A stretch of DNA of 64,000 nt from the NCBI GenBank assembly GCA_911728455.2, contig OU452231.1, forward strand, positions 14,713,838 through 14,777,837, read 5' to 3'. This document shows positions 23,796 through 33,899 of this stretch, one piece after another. The first letter of the stretch is position 1, and each line of letters begins with the position of its first letter. This DNA is from Marthasterias glacialis (lineage: Eukaryota; Echinodermata; Asteroidea; Forcipulatida; Asteriidae). The notes beneath the pieces were generated by a model that searched no databases, was not told where the DNA came from, and saw only the letters and a program-made list of their open reading frames with translations. A program made the position numbers and the translations under genes.

Positions 23796-24539
23796 TATAT
23801 CAGATTGACTAGAGCGCCAGCATTGTTCGTACGTTGAAGCCGCCTGGGCGCATCCATGTTTGTGTACAAACCTATAAAAATGGAAAACTTGAAATCTTGT
23901 ACGGCTGGGTTAGGGCTGTTTGCATACCACTGCTGTATTCCTTTTCCGTGTGTTATGGAATCACTTATACCAGAAATAAGACGCGCAATCAGTTTGTGTG
24001 CGTGAATAAACCTCGGCGAACGCGCACCTAGTACTGCATGCGCTCGTGTTGTACGTCTCGCACGCGTTTGAACGTATGTGCCGTGACGAATCATTGTTCT
24101 GGTTTCTTGCAACACTTAATTTTCTGCAGTGAAGGAAAGAACTTTGCACCATTTACTCAAAGGTTAACGTAGGTAGGCCCTTTTTATAAAAGAGTTAGCC
24201 TGCTGGCTATTGATTCACGATATAAATTTATTTATATTATTTTCTTAACTCATTTTTCATACAGTAAAAATTGTTATTTCTTGTCAGTGATGGCCATAAA
24301 GCTATCACTTTGGTGCCGGCCCGTCTCACCCCTCGATCGTCTCGTCCATTTTCAAGCCGCAGTGTGACGCATGCTTGAGTTGCGTCATGCAGCCGTACAC
24401 GCGTGCACGCAAGACATGCAGAATACTCGACTCGCAGGTAAATGTTCTTTGAAAATTAAAATCTTTCTTCAATGACGCACAATGACTCAACATGTCAGCA
24501 TGCAGCGCGACTTCAAAACGGTTGTGCTTCTACAATGTA

Positions 24540-25735
24540 GAGTTAGCGCTTTAGTCAATATATATACATGTAGCTCTATGGATAGGACACGTCGAGTGCG
24601 TTTGTTATAACACACTTCTCCCTGGTTCTTTATCCTGATTGGCTGAAACACTGTCGCGTGGGGTGAACTAATATACACGGACTGGCAATGAGGACAATAG
24701 TGCACGTCTATGCAACCCGAGGGCCTGTGAGTGACCAGGAGAGGGTCCTATTTCCCGAGGCCGAAGGCTGAGGGAAATAGGACCGTCTTTTGGTCACTCA
24801 CAGGCCCCAGGGGTGCATAGACGTGCACTATTGCCCGAACAATGCCGGTCAATATGTGTTTTATAACACACCTCAGTCTAAAATGTCATGTGAAAAAAAA
24901 ACATTTTCAGGACGCACAGTTTTACAACGGTAAACTGTTATGAGCATTGTAAACCTTTTGAGGGCGCTGTTTACCAGTCAATAGTTTTTGGGTTTTTGAA
25001 ACTATTTCCCGCTTTGCAAACTATTTCCCCCAAATGAAGCGCGTGCGGTGCGTTGACGCGCGTCAAGTTCACGGTTGTGCAGATTTCATGCAATAGGCTA
25101 TATTATAACACACCTCTCACTGGTTCTTTATCCTGATTGGCTGAAACACGGTCACGTGGGGTGAACTAATATAGCCTATTGCATGAAATCTGCACCACCG
25201 TGAACTTGACGCGCGTCAACGCACCGCACGCGCTTCATTTGGGGGAAATAGTTTGCCTTCGGCCTCGGGAAATAGGACCCTCTCCTGGTCACTCACAGGC
25301 CCTCGGGGTGCATAGACGTGCACTATTGTCCTCATTGCCAGTCCATATGTGTATATTAGTTCACCCCACGCGACCGTGTTTCAGCCAATCAGGATAAAGA
25401 ACCAAGGAGAGGTGTGTTATAATATAGCCTAGTGCATGAAATCTGCACCACACGCAGCGCACGTGCTTCATTTGGGGTAAATAGTTCGCAAGGCGGGAAA
25501 TAGTTTCAAAAACCCAAAAACTATTGACTAGTAAACAGCGCCCTCAAGAGAACGAAAATGGCGGCGTCTGCTGATCGAGAAGAATCTCCGGCCAAAAAAC
25601 GCGATTTACTCTTCTAACCGACATTTTGGACTGAGGTGTGTTATAAAACACATACGGACTGGCATTATTCGGGCAATAATGCACGTCTATGCGCCCCTTG
25701 GGTCTGTGAGTGACCAGGAGAGGGTCCTATTTCAC
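24540..25735. repeat. Composite of palindromic family P, cluster 1
   Basis: Several overlapping inverted copies of one family. Landmarks are GCATAGACGTGCACTATTG, GGTCACTCACAGGCCC, GGAAATAGGACC, CACACCTCTC..TGGTTCTTTATCCTGATTGGCTGAAAC and CTATTTCCC. A large hairpin centres on GAGGCCGAAGGCTGAGGG near 24757, and another inverted pair spans about 25085-25190 (TATAGCCTATTGCATGAAAT). The same composite reappears inverted at 32270-33070. Nested insertion of one non-autonomous element into its own copies is the simplest reading. Confidence 0.7.
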
Positions 25736-25791
25736 AGTTTATAGTCCACGCTGACGCGTCAGCGACCATAGGCTGCAATGAAAAAGCGTTA

Positions 25792-25965
25792 AGCCCGGTC
25801 CATCACGCGAATGCGAACGCGAAGCGAATTTGACGTTACTCTCCTACAGTCGCAGCGAATTTCGCAAAAAGTTGAACACATTGTAACTGCGCCGAATTGT
25901 TCGTCGCGAATTTGTGACGTCAAATTCGCATCGCCTTCGCATTTGCGCAAGGTATGAACCGGGCT
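25792..25965. mobile_element. MITE family M, copy 1 (TTA-flanked)
   Basis: Ends AGCCCGGTCCATCACGCGAA and ...GGTATGAACCGGGCT form imperfect terminal inverted repeats, and much of the 174 bp body is itself inverted. TTA flanks both ends (25789-25791 and 25966-25968). A 3 bp TWA target duplication is typical of PIF/Harbinger elements, so this is probably a Harbinger-type MITE. Confidence 0.75.
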
Positions 25966-26020
25966 TTATGCGTTTATCATCATCACGCGACCAACTATAA
26001 ATAACCAGCCTTCGTCATAA

Positions 26021-26192
26021 AGCCCGGTTCATACTTCACGCGAATGCGAAGGTGAAGCGAATTTGACGTCACAAATTCGCGACAAACAATTCGCCCCAGT
26101 GTATTCAACTTTTTGCGAAATTCGCTGCAAATGTGGGAGAGTGACGTCAAATTCGCTTCGCGTTCGCATTCGCGTGAAGTATGAACCGGGCT
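26021..26192. mobile_element. MITE family M, copy 2
   Basis: Ends AGCCCGGTTCATACTTCACG and its inverse ...GTATGAACCGGGCT; it lies 55 bp from copy 1. Flanks are TAA and CAA, consistent with a TAA duplication carrying one change. Internally it is almost fully self-complementary and very rich in GAATTTGACGTCA-like sequence. Confidence 0.75.
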
Positions 26193-26642
26193 CAAGTGAA
26201 AACACGCAGGCAAGGGACTTGTTATGCTCACATAAAGCCTAAAACGAAGTTCCGTTCATGATGAAGTTTACGTATCGTCTGATGATCAGTTCCTTAAAAC
26301 TGAAGGAGTTTGCCCTAAAACAAAACATGGTAGGAACTAGAAGATACACATGATGGATTTGGATCTAGTTAATTTAATTTGCAGTGATCAAAAACAGATC
26401 AGGTAAGAGGACAGAGACCATGTTGTAAAGGTATACTATTAGTTGCGTAAAGCACATAATGACTGCAGACTAAAGCACTTACTTGTGGGAGGAAATCCAA
26501 CTTTTCGGAACATCTATGCGTCTTGTGATTCGATAACCTATATTTGCACATTTCACCAATGCTGTATTAGCACCTTAAGATTTAGATTTAATAGATTTCC
26601 ATTTTTTCAAAACTGCAGAGAAATAAGTAAATTTTGACGCAA

Positions 26643-26789
26643 ATAATTTATCTCGACACCAACCTTCATTTCTTTGTGTTGCGTACAGAGAAATGTGACG
26701 ACTAGCGTTTGAATTTTCAAAACTCTCTTGAAAAACGCGCGCATTTATGCATGACGCGCAACGTGTCCTATCCAGTCAGTATTAATCAT
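26643..26789 (+). repeat. Dispersed repeat J, copy 2
   Basis: Relative of 1189-1342 in the same orientation. It ends in CCAGTCAGTATTAAT, followed directly by a fragment of palindromic family P (GGACTGGCAATTAGGGCACT, then a C-run at about 26839-26852). Confidence 0.6.
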
Positions 26790-26929
26790 AGTATACACAT
26801 AATAATGGACTGGCAATTAGGGCACTAGATCACGTCTATGCCCCCCCCCCCCGAGGGAAATAGGACCCTCATGTGGTCAAGCAATTAGAGACTTGAGATG
26901 TTGGTGGCAGCAGCGTAACGATTCTTTTT

Positions 26930-27700
26930 AATATTGTTCTTACTAGTTACGCGTATTATTATTATTATATTCGACCAATACAAACAATCAAAACAATAGG
27001 ATGGAACATACAAGCATTTCTAAAATAAGTCTTATGAAAGATAAACAATGTAAACAGAGTAAGTAAAGAGGATTAAAAATGACAAAAACAATTCAAGAAA
27101 GACAGGGAGACAGAAACATGTTGGCTACAGAACACAAGACAATCCATTCTAAGGTGACAAGGAAAGCATATTAATCCACCCCTGAATGGAACACCAACAT
27201 TGAAAAGAAACAGTAAAATTGCTATATCTGAGTAAATAAGTTGTCTAAATGAATCTGATATAACAAATTTATGAAATAAATAAGAATTTAAAAAGTAAAC
27301 TAGCAATTAATCAATAAATAAATTAACTAAACAATCAATGAACTAACCAGCCAACAGATAAATAAACCAATCAAGTAAGTAACTGATCAATCAATTTAAC
27401 AAAAAATAATAAAATGATTAAAGTGTAGCAGTAAATCTGATGGGAAAAAATGAATAAATGAGGAAAACATTCAAAACACAATGCAAGACAGGAGACAGTG
27501 GAGTGCCATCATGGTTCGGATACACCACTCGACATAAACACAGTAAGCAAGTTAGCATGAAAATCAATTCATGCCAGAAAAATTAAACTAAATGTAAAGG
27601 TATTAAATATAAAACAAGGTTTAAAAATAAACATGATAAAACTAAACAAATGAGAAGGTGTGTTTGTATAAATCAATTAATAAAAAAATAAAAATAATAT
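26930..27700. other. A+T-rich low-complexity DNA
   Basis: No gene seen. The stretch is A-rich on this strand with runs such as AATCAATAAATAAATTAACT near 27310. It lies past the 3' end of the antisense LINE relic, and part of it may be that element's 3' untranslated region and tail. Confidence 0.4.
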
Positions 27701-27714
27701 TAGAGTGTCGGTAA

Positions 27715-28740
27715 ATGTTCTACTTGTTCAAAAAATGATTTCTCACATCTCTATTAAAATGACTAAATGACTCTAAGGTGAGGGCATCTTTAATATTAGG
27801 AGGTTGTCTATTCCAAACATGAGGAAATACATGAATAGATTTGTTCTTAAGGCTTAGGGTCCTAGCAAAAATATGATTGAAGATCAGTGTATCCACGTGG
27901 CGGGTGTTAACTGACGTATTTGAGTTGGACAATTAATTATTAAACTAAATAAACATTTAGCAGTGAATTGAATAGTTAGTCTTTCTCTTCTAGATTCTAG
28001 GGTTTACCAGTTTAGAGATCTTAGTCTGGCCTCATACGACATCGCACCTCCAGTGGCGTAACTAAGGGGGGTGGGGCACGGGGGGCACGTGCCCCCCCCC
28101 CCCCCCGGGTGCCCCCATTTGAAATCTGGACTTTTCAGATAAAAATTACCAGAATAAAATGTTGCATTTTATGAGCATTTACGTAGTAATTTCAATGCTT
28201 TTAGAACTATTTTTAATTATTTACACAGATAATGTATTTTGTTTTACGTCAACACGTCAGAAAACACTGAAAAGGAGCTTGTTTCAAAAAATACAAACGG
28301 AAACTACAGTTTTAATTGGCCAAAAGTGTCCCCCTAGGAAAAATGGTGCACTCCCTTGTGCCCCCTAAAATTTTACCCTAGTAACGGCGCTGCGCACCTC
28401 TCTGTTGTTTGAGAATAATTCTGTAGCTCTCCTTTGTACACATTCCAGTTTGGTAGTGAGGGATGTTGTGTACGGGCACCAGGCATGGCAGGCCAAATTC
28501 AAGGATGGGAATGACGGGAGTCCCGCGGTGTGCCAGATGATACAAAGGGTCTTAGATGCCTTAGAAACCACACTGTTGACATGGTCATTCCAGGTTAAGT
28601 TATTGCAGATAGTGACTCCTTGATATTTGCATGTTCTGGTAACTGATAGAGGGGATCCATGAACAGCATACTGTGGGAGGGTTCGTTCTTTTGTGGATCT
28701 GCTCATATGCAAGTCATAGATTTATTTGTATTGAGCTTCA
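27715..28740 (-). pseudogene. Non-LTR retrotransposon C-terminal relic, split by a hAT MITE
   Basis: On the minus strand, 28712 down to 28400 encodes sequence typical of the region just after the reverse transcriptase in CR1/Jockey-type LINEs: CKYQGVTICNNLTWNDHVN, VSKASKTLCII and KLECVQRRATELF. After the MITE at 28051-28392 it resumes with LESRRERLTIQFTAKCLFSL and ends near 27720 with IHVFPHVWNRQPPNIKDA, TLESFSHFNRDVRNHFL. At least three frameshifts are needed, and the catalytic reverse transcriptase domain is missing. This is a 5'-truncated dead insertion, not a host gene. Confidence 0.8.
28051..28392. mobile_element. hAT-type MITE with 8 bp target duplication
   Basis: The 342 bp insertion begins CAGTGGCGTAACTAAGGG and ends CCCTAGTAACGGCGCTG, imperfect terminal inverted repeats with hAT-like CAGNG ends. 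The 8 bp CGCACCTC flanks both sides (28043-28050 and 28393-28400), the hAT signature. It interrupts the LINE relic and so is younger. A long C-run (28091-28106) lies inside. Confidence 0.88.
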
Positions 28741-29129
28741 TGCCGTTAGACTCACTCTGAAAAATAAGCAATCGATTCAGATCGGATGATTTTCGTTCAA
28801 TTTTAATCACAGTAATCAGTAACAGTCATTGGAGGAGATAATCAAGCATAATCAGTTAAGAATCAGGAACAGTAATGATGATTGGTGTAATTCCTGGCTA
28901 ATTGGACCACTCGGAATACATGTGGGTGGTGGGGTGATTGATATGTCAAGATAGTCTGTAAAACCAAAGAAAAGCCACAGGAATCAGGAAATCAATTATG
29001 CAAGATGAACAGCAAAAGGCGATTGGCATATCATTCGAAATACACGACAATTAGATTCCCATTAGGTTTGTATGGTTAGGTTTCCATTACATGGAATCTT
29101 GGCCTTATTGGCCCATTAAAAAAAATTAT

Positions 29130-29879
29130 GACCATATTTGGTAACAATTGGATTATTTTTTTGTCTCTCCGATGCTTTAAGTGCGGCCTGTTCAACTTTT
29201 TGTAGTTTAATGTCAATAGATCTGGTCTTTGATTGCAAATAATTCCAAATTTCTGGGTTAACTCTGGTACAGTCGAGTTCTGTGATGTTGCTCGGTCGCT
29301 TAAAACTATTAAGTTTTTCTGCAACCTTCTCTTCTGATGGCTTCTTGCGGAGAACTTTGCTGACAACTTCAGCTAGCTTCTCGTCAACTTTGCCCCCAGT
29401 ATCCTCAGCAGAGCAGATTGTTCAACCACGCTAAGCACCCCGGCTGATGAATTTTCATCAGCGTTGGGTTTGAGGAGGTTGCTGATGAGCTGTTCCGTAG
29501 CCGCCGACTCGTCGCTAGATGAGCTGACAGCCTGGTCAACGACTGCTGGTGGACAGCTGTGGTCAATCTTCTGCTTTTTGGCTGGTGGTGTGGCGGTTTT
29601 CATTGACGCCAGCACAGTACATGTAGACTGAAAAGACTGCATTGCATCTGCCATAGTCGTCAGTTGGTTTTGCAGTGAAGAAAATTCACGTCGAGAGACA
29701 CCGTCTGGTGAAGTTTTCCTCGGCTTTGGCTTTGCCTTAACACCCGACGGATTACCAACGGGGGCAGAGCACGAAGCAGACGGGTCCATCTCCGGCACTT
29801 TGCCGCTTAGCTCAAAGTCCGAAGGACAATCGAGTAGGCTAAGAATATCTGAAGAAAGATGTGTAGACATTGCGAACAC
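29130..29879 (-). pseudogene. DIRS-like retroelement gag relic
   Basis: Minus-strand frame from ATG at 29879. An N-terminal region rich in Ser/Pro/Lys (with SRREFSSLQNQLTTMADAM) is followed by SVVEQSALLRILGAK, where a one-base frameshift near 29385 breaks the frame. The next frame continues DEKLAEVVSKVLRKK, EEKVAEKLNSFKRPSNI, CTRVNPEIWNYLQ, TRSIDIKLQKVEQAALKA and then decays. A conserved VNPEIW..L...RS.D.KLQ..Q block is what I remember from the gag-like protein of DIRS-type tyrosine-recombinase retrotransposons. No reverse transcriptase or recombinase follows. The family is inferred from motifs. Confidence 0.55.
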
Positions 29880-30101
29880 AACCGGTGTGGACCGCGGGGC
29901 TCACTTATATTGTAGAAAAAACCCAGTTTTTTACAAGGATTCTCTCAAGTGTGACGAACAAATACCGGTGGCAGGTGCAATCTCACGTAAGTCCTTCAGT
30001 GTTAGTGGTTATGACTATTAGGCAATATCATGTAGGCCTACAAAACAAATGGCCTACATAGCCGTGCTAGATAGAGTGACTATCTATAGGACGAACTTTA
30101 A

Positions 30102-30489
30102 AGGCATTGCATACGTTTGGTAATGACTCTGAAAATTTTTGGCAATAAAAACTTACTTGGTAAGGAGTACAGCAGCTTTGGATAGTATAATGCATTTTGA
30201 GAAACGTTTCACTTCGAAGTACTGCAGATATGGAGAAATATATCACTTTTTATCACCCAAAAATTTGAATCTGAGAAGCGTTATGGCCGTAACGCTTCTC
30301 AGAATGTGTATTCCAATGACGGATACTTCTTCTGCGTGAACACAACCGCTCCAGATTTTTGGTGATATCTTAAAAACGCTGCCACCTTTTGAAATGAAAT
30401 TTACACAGGTTAGTTTTATGGTATATATCTACAATTATATAGCATTAAGGCAAACGTACGGTTCAAAAAACCAAAGGTATACTTTGCCT
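30102..30489. mobile_element. TTAA-flanked MITE with central hairpin
   Basis: TTAA occurs at both ends (30098-30101 and 30490-30493). Ends are AGGCATTGCATACGTTTGG and CCAAAGGTATACTTTGCCT, imperfect inverted repeats. Near 30272-30303 there is a perfect hairpin, CTGAGAAGCGTTA with its inverse. The architecture resembles a TTAA-flanked AGGCA MITE that I recall as common in sea stars. Confidence 0.75.
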
Positions 30490-30500
30490 TTAAGAGCTAG

Positions 30501-30580
30501 GCTACATTGCACGTTTACATTGCTCCAAAACGTCATAACAGGATGACGTTTTGGAGCCGGAAGTGCAATGTAAACGAATG
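30501..30580. repeat. Short inverted repeat beside the TTAA elements
   Basis: GCTCCAAAACGTCATAACAG pairs with GATGACGTTTTGGAGC, with CGTTTACATTG on the outer sides. Part of it (CCGGCTCCAAAACGTCATC) recurs just beyond the piggyBac-like element at 31547. Confidence 0.65.
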
Positions 30581-30615
30581 GTAGACATAGTTACATGTAC
30601 CTGAGCATTCGTTAA

Positions 30616-31533
30616 CCCTATCAGGACCAGGGGCACAATGTGCCCCCCTACCAATTTTTCCCCGTAACTTTTTAACGCTTAGTCCGATCACCGCGAAATT
30701 TTCTGACTTTTCCCAAAATATATCTAAGATCATATTGGCAAAAAATAATTAATACCGGGGGTTAGCTGTTGCCATGGCAACCATTTGTTTGACCTTGGGT
30801 CACATGATTTTACTGTTTTTTAGTGATTTTTAAACTTTTTTGACATAATTTTCACTTATTTTAGATTTTTTTGCCAGAAAAGTGATCGTGGTGAGTCACG
30901 TGATAGTCTGAAATGGTTTGAGGAATTCAAAATGGCCGCCATTTTTGGCGGCCATCTTGGATTTTGTGTTTTCAGCCTGTATTTAGGGGGTCAAATTATA
31001 TCAAGTTTTTTAACAATGGAACATTTTCAACCTGCTAATTTCTTACTTTTCAGACCCAAAAAATGTCAAGATTTGTCAATCAAGCCTTTTTATTTCTCCC
31101 TAAGCCCTTGGCGACGGCCATTTTGATTGTTAAGTGAAAAAACGCAAAAAACGTTTTTTCCCGAAAATGGGATAAATTAATGAATTATTATTCCCCTTAA
31201 AAATAACTCCAGTGACTAAAAATTAGGTTTAAATTACATTTATCTTGTTAAAATGTACAAGCTTGCCAAGTTTCAAAACATTCGGACAAAAAATACAGAA
31301 GTTATGGCAAAAAAACGATTTTTGACAAAAATGGGGGGAAAACAGTCAAAAACGCCCTCTAGTGACGATGTTTTGAAATTTTGTGACGTCATCATGTAGA
31401 ACTTGGTGAAATGAACATTTGTGGTAAGTTTCATCAAAATCGGTCGAACACTTTGGAAAATACGGAGGGGGGCACTATATATGTGCCCCTCCCCGGTCCC
31501 CGTACAACCAAAAAAAGCCCGGTCCTGACAGGG
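30616..31533. mobile_element. piggyBac-like non-autonomous element
   Basis: The 918 bp element is bounded by TTAA at 30612-30615 and 31534-31537. Ends CCCTATCAGGACC and GGTCCTGACAGGG are 13 bp inverted repeats with one mismatch. TTAA duplication plus CCC-initial ends is the piggyBac hallmark. Subterminal GGGGCACAATGTGCCCCCC and GGGGGCACTATATATGTGCC form further inverse arms. There is no transposase. Confidence 0.88.
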
Positions 31534-31833
31534 TTAAACTGCAATTCCGGCTCCAAAACGTCATCATTTACCAACATGATGCACATGATAAATCGACCAG
31601 GGCTCAAGAAACTGAGACAGTTTGTAAAGTGAGAGTCGAGATCTTCGAAGCGCAAAACAGTTTTTTCAAGCAGGCTTATAGCTGACTGCTGAGCGTCGGC
31701 GGAACAGTTTTTATCTAAAATAAAATTAGCAAATGTATTCACCAGTAGTGCACGTCTTCACCTATCCTTTTTTCAAGGCCTTCGTGGCGCAGACATCTGT
31801 GTAGCCGGCCGCAAAGCCACTGCAGGGAAGACC

Positions 31834-32122
31834 TGGGCCCAGTTTCATAGAGCTGCTTAACAGCCGATTTTGTGCTTACTGTGCGATGTCCATTTCATAG
31901 TGCTGCTAACCGTAAGCCCAGAAAAAAGGAATGCTAACATTCCTGAGCTTACTGTTGTGAAAATGAATGACGTAACAATGCAAATCCATGGTGAACGCGC
32001 AAGTTGGCCACCTATGATTTTCTTGCTAACCTGTGAAATACGCTTACGCTTAAGCAAATTGTTCTGCTATAGTTAGCACGAAAATTTGCTTACCGTTAAG
32101 CAGCGCTATGAAATTGGGCCCA
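31834..32122. mobile_element. GGGCCC-ended MITE, copy 1
   Basis: Ends TGGGCCCAGTTTCATAGAGC and GCGCTATGAAATTGGGCCCA are inverted repeats extending over GCTTAAC. Many internal segments (TGCTAACCGTAAGC) are also inverted. About 289 bp; a second copy is at 36731-37013. Non-coding. Confidence 0.85.
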
Positions 32123-32269
32123 GAGGTCAGCGCGCACGACGAGTGGCCACTCGATCGAGCGCGCCCTCCATAGAGCTATGACTAGCATTGTTCATACCGG
32201 TGTCGAGGAGTTTATTCAAAATAGGGCGCTATCAGAAGGAGTTCATACATAATTCGCAGTATGACCGGA

Positions 32270-33070
32270 CAGAATAGGACCCTCTCCTGGTCATTCACAG
32301 GCCCTCGGGTTGCATAGACGTGCACTATTTCCTTCATTGCCAGTCCATTATGTGTATAATATATTGACTAGAGCGCTAGCATTGACTGACCAGGAGACTG
32401 ACCAGGAGATGGTCCTATTTCCCTCGGCCTTCGGCCTCGGGAAATAGGACCCTCTCCTGGTCACGCACAGGCCCTCGGGTTGCATAGACGTGCACTATTT
32501 CCCTCATTGCCAGTCCATATGTGTATATTATAGCACACCTCTCCCTGGTTCTTTATCCTGATTGGCTGAAACACGGTCACGTGGGGTGAACTAATATAGC
32601 CTATTGCATGAAATCTGCACCACCGTGAACTTGACGCACGTCAACGCACTGCACGCGCTTCATTTGGGGGAAATAGTTTGCAAAGCGGGAAATAGTTTCA
32701 AAAACCCAAAAACTATTGACTGGTAAACAGCGCCCTCAAAAGGTTTACAATGCTCATAACAGTTTACCGTTGTAAAACTGTGCGTCCTGAAAATGTTTTT
32801 TTTTTCACATGACATTTTAGACTGAGGTGTGTTATAAAACACATATGGACCGGCATTATTCGGGCAATAGTGCACGTCTATGCACCCCTTGGGCCTGTGA
32901 GTAACCAGAAGACGGTCCTATTTAGGACCCTCTCCTGGTCACTCACAGGCCCTCGGGGTGCATAGACGTGCACTATTGTCCTCATTGCCAGTCCATATGT
33001 GTATATTAGTTCATCCCACGCGACCGTGTTTCAGCCAATCAGGATGAAGAACCAGGGAGAGGTGTGTTAT
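32270..33070. repeat. Composite of palindromic family P, cluster 2
   Basis: Same family as 24540-25735. About 32521-32920 is largely the reverse complement of 24780-25190. It includes the hairpin CCTCGGCCTTCGGCCTCGGG near 32428 flanked by GGTCCTATTT/AAATAGGACC arms. Short open frames here are shared with cluster 1 and are not genes. Confidence 0.7.
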
Positions 33071-33071
33071 A

Positions 33072-33477
33072 ATACCATTTAGTAGTTCTTTTGGTCGGTG
33101 TGCAGTGTGACAGTAAAAATAAACAACACCACGTGACGCACGTTCGGCCAATCAACAGATAGAATCAAAGGAAGAGGTGTTATAATAAATATTCATAAAT
33201 ACCCGGGAAAATTTGGGCATTCCTATTGGTTGAGAGGTGGTCACATGCCTGCCTGGTGGCCGATAACTGCCCTCGCCTTCGGCTCGGGCAATTATCGCCC
33301 ATCAGGCCCCTCATCGGTTTTAAACAATAGTTAAAAACCTCTTCATCACACCTTTATTCCCTTATTATAACACCTCTTCCTTTGATTCTATCTGTTGATT
33401 GGCCGAACGTGCGTCTTGTGGTGTTGTGTATTTTTACTATCACACTGCACACCGACCAAAAGAACTATTAAATGGTA
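33072..33477. mobile_element. MITE with about 115 bp inverted arms
   Basis: The left arm starts ACCATTTAGTAGTTCTTTTG and the right arm is its near-perfect inverse, ending CAAAAGAACTATTAAATGGT. Arms run to GAGGTGTTATAATAA (33187) and TTATTATAACACCTC (33362). The loop contains another hairpin, GCCCTCGCCTTCGGCTCGGG near 33272. Non-coding, about 406 bp. Confidence 0.85.
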
Positions 33478-33709
33478 CTATCCAACGACAACCTCGAAAC
33501 CGGTGAAACGATCAAATAATACGTGCATTTGAAATACGGTATGAGAACGAAGGCAGTGTGATACCCCCTCTTTCTTTTTGTCAAGATTTCCTGTCAGATT
33601 TTATACAGTTGTTTGAAGACTGATATACGCACAGCTGTTGTTTAACGAATATTACCACAAAATGGATGAAATTGAGGTGTTATAAAACAAATATTGACTT
33701 CTTTATCTC

Positions 33710-33830
33710 GTGGCGTAGTAAAACTAGTCACTCTCGGTGATCCCCGGAGCCGCCTATCTTCCCTCGGCTCCGCCTCGGGAAGATAGGCTGCTCCGGGGAT
33801 CACTGAGAGTGACTAGTTTTACTACGCCAC
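33710..33830. repeat. Near-perfect 54 bp-arm palindrome
   Basis: GTGGCGTAGTAAAACTAGTC at the left pairs with GACTAGTTTTACTACGCCAC at the right, with only a few mismatches along 54 bp arms and a centre CTCGGCTCCGCCTCGG. The centre resembles those of the other palindromes at 24757, 32428 and 33272. Confidence 0.85.
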
Positions 33831-33899
33831 TTTTTTGTATACTATTCCCCTAGGCAAATAGGACTTTTGGATCACCGACGCTGATGGGAATAATATTGA

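Noticed and set aside
32660-32875. 71-residue minus-strand gene
   Set aside because: Lies in palindromic family P, is duplicated at 24.8-25.0 kb, and resembles no protein.
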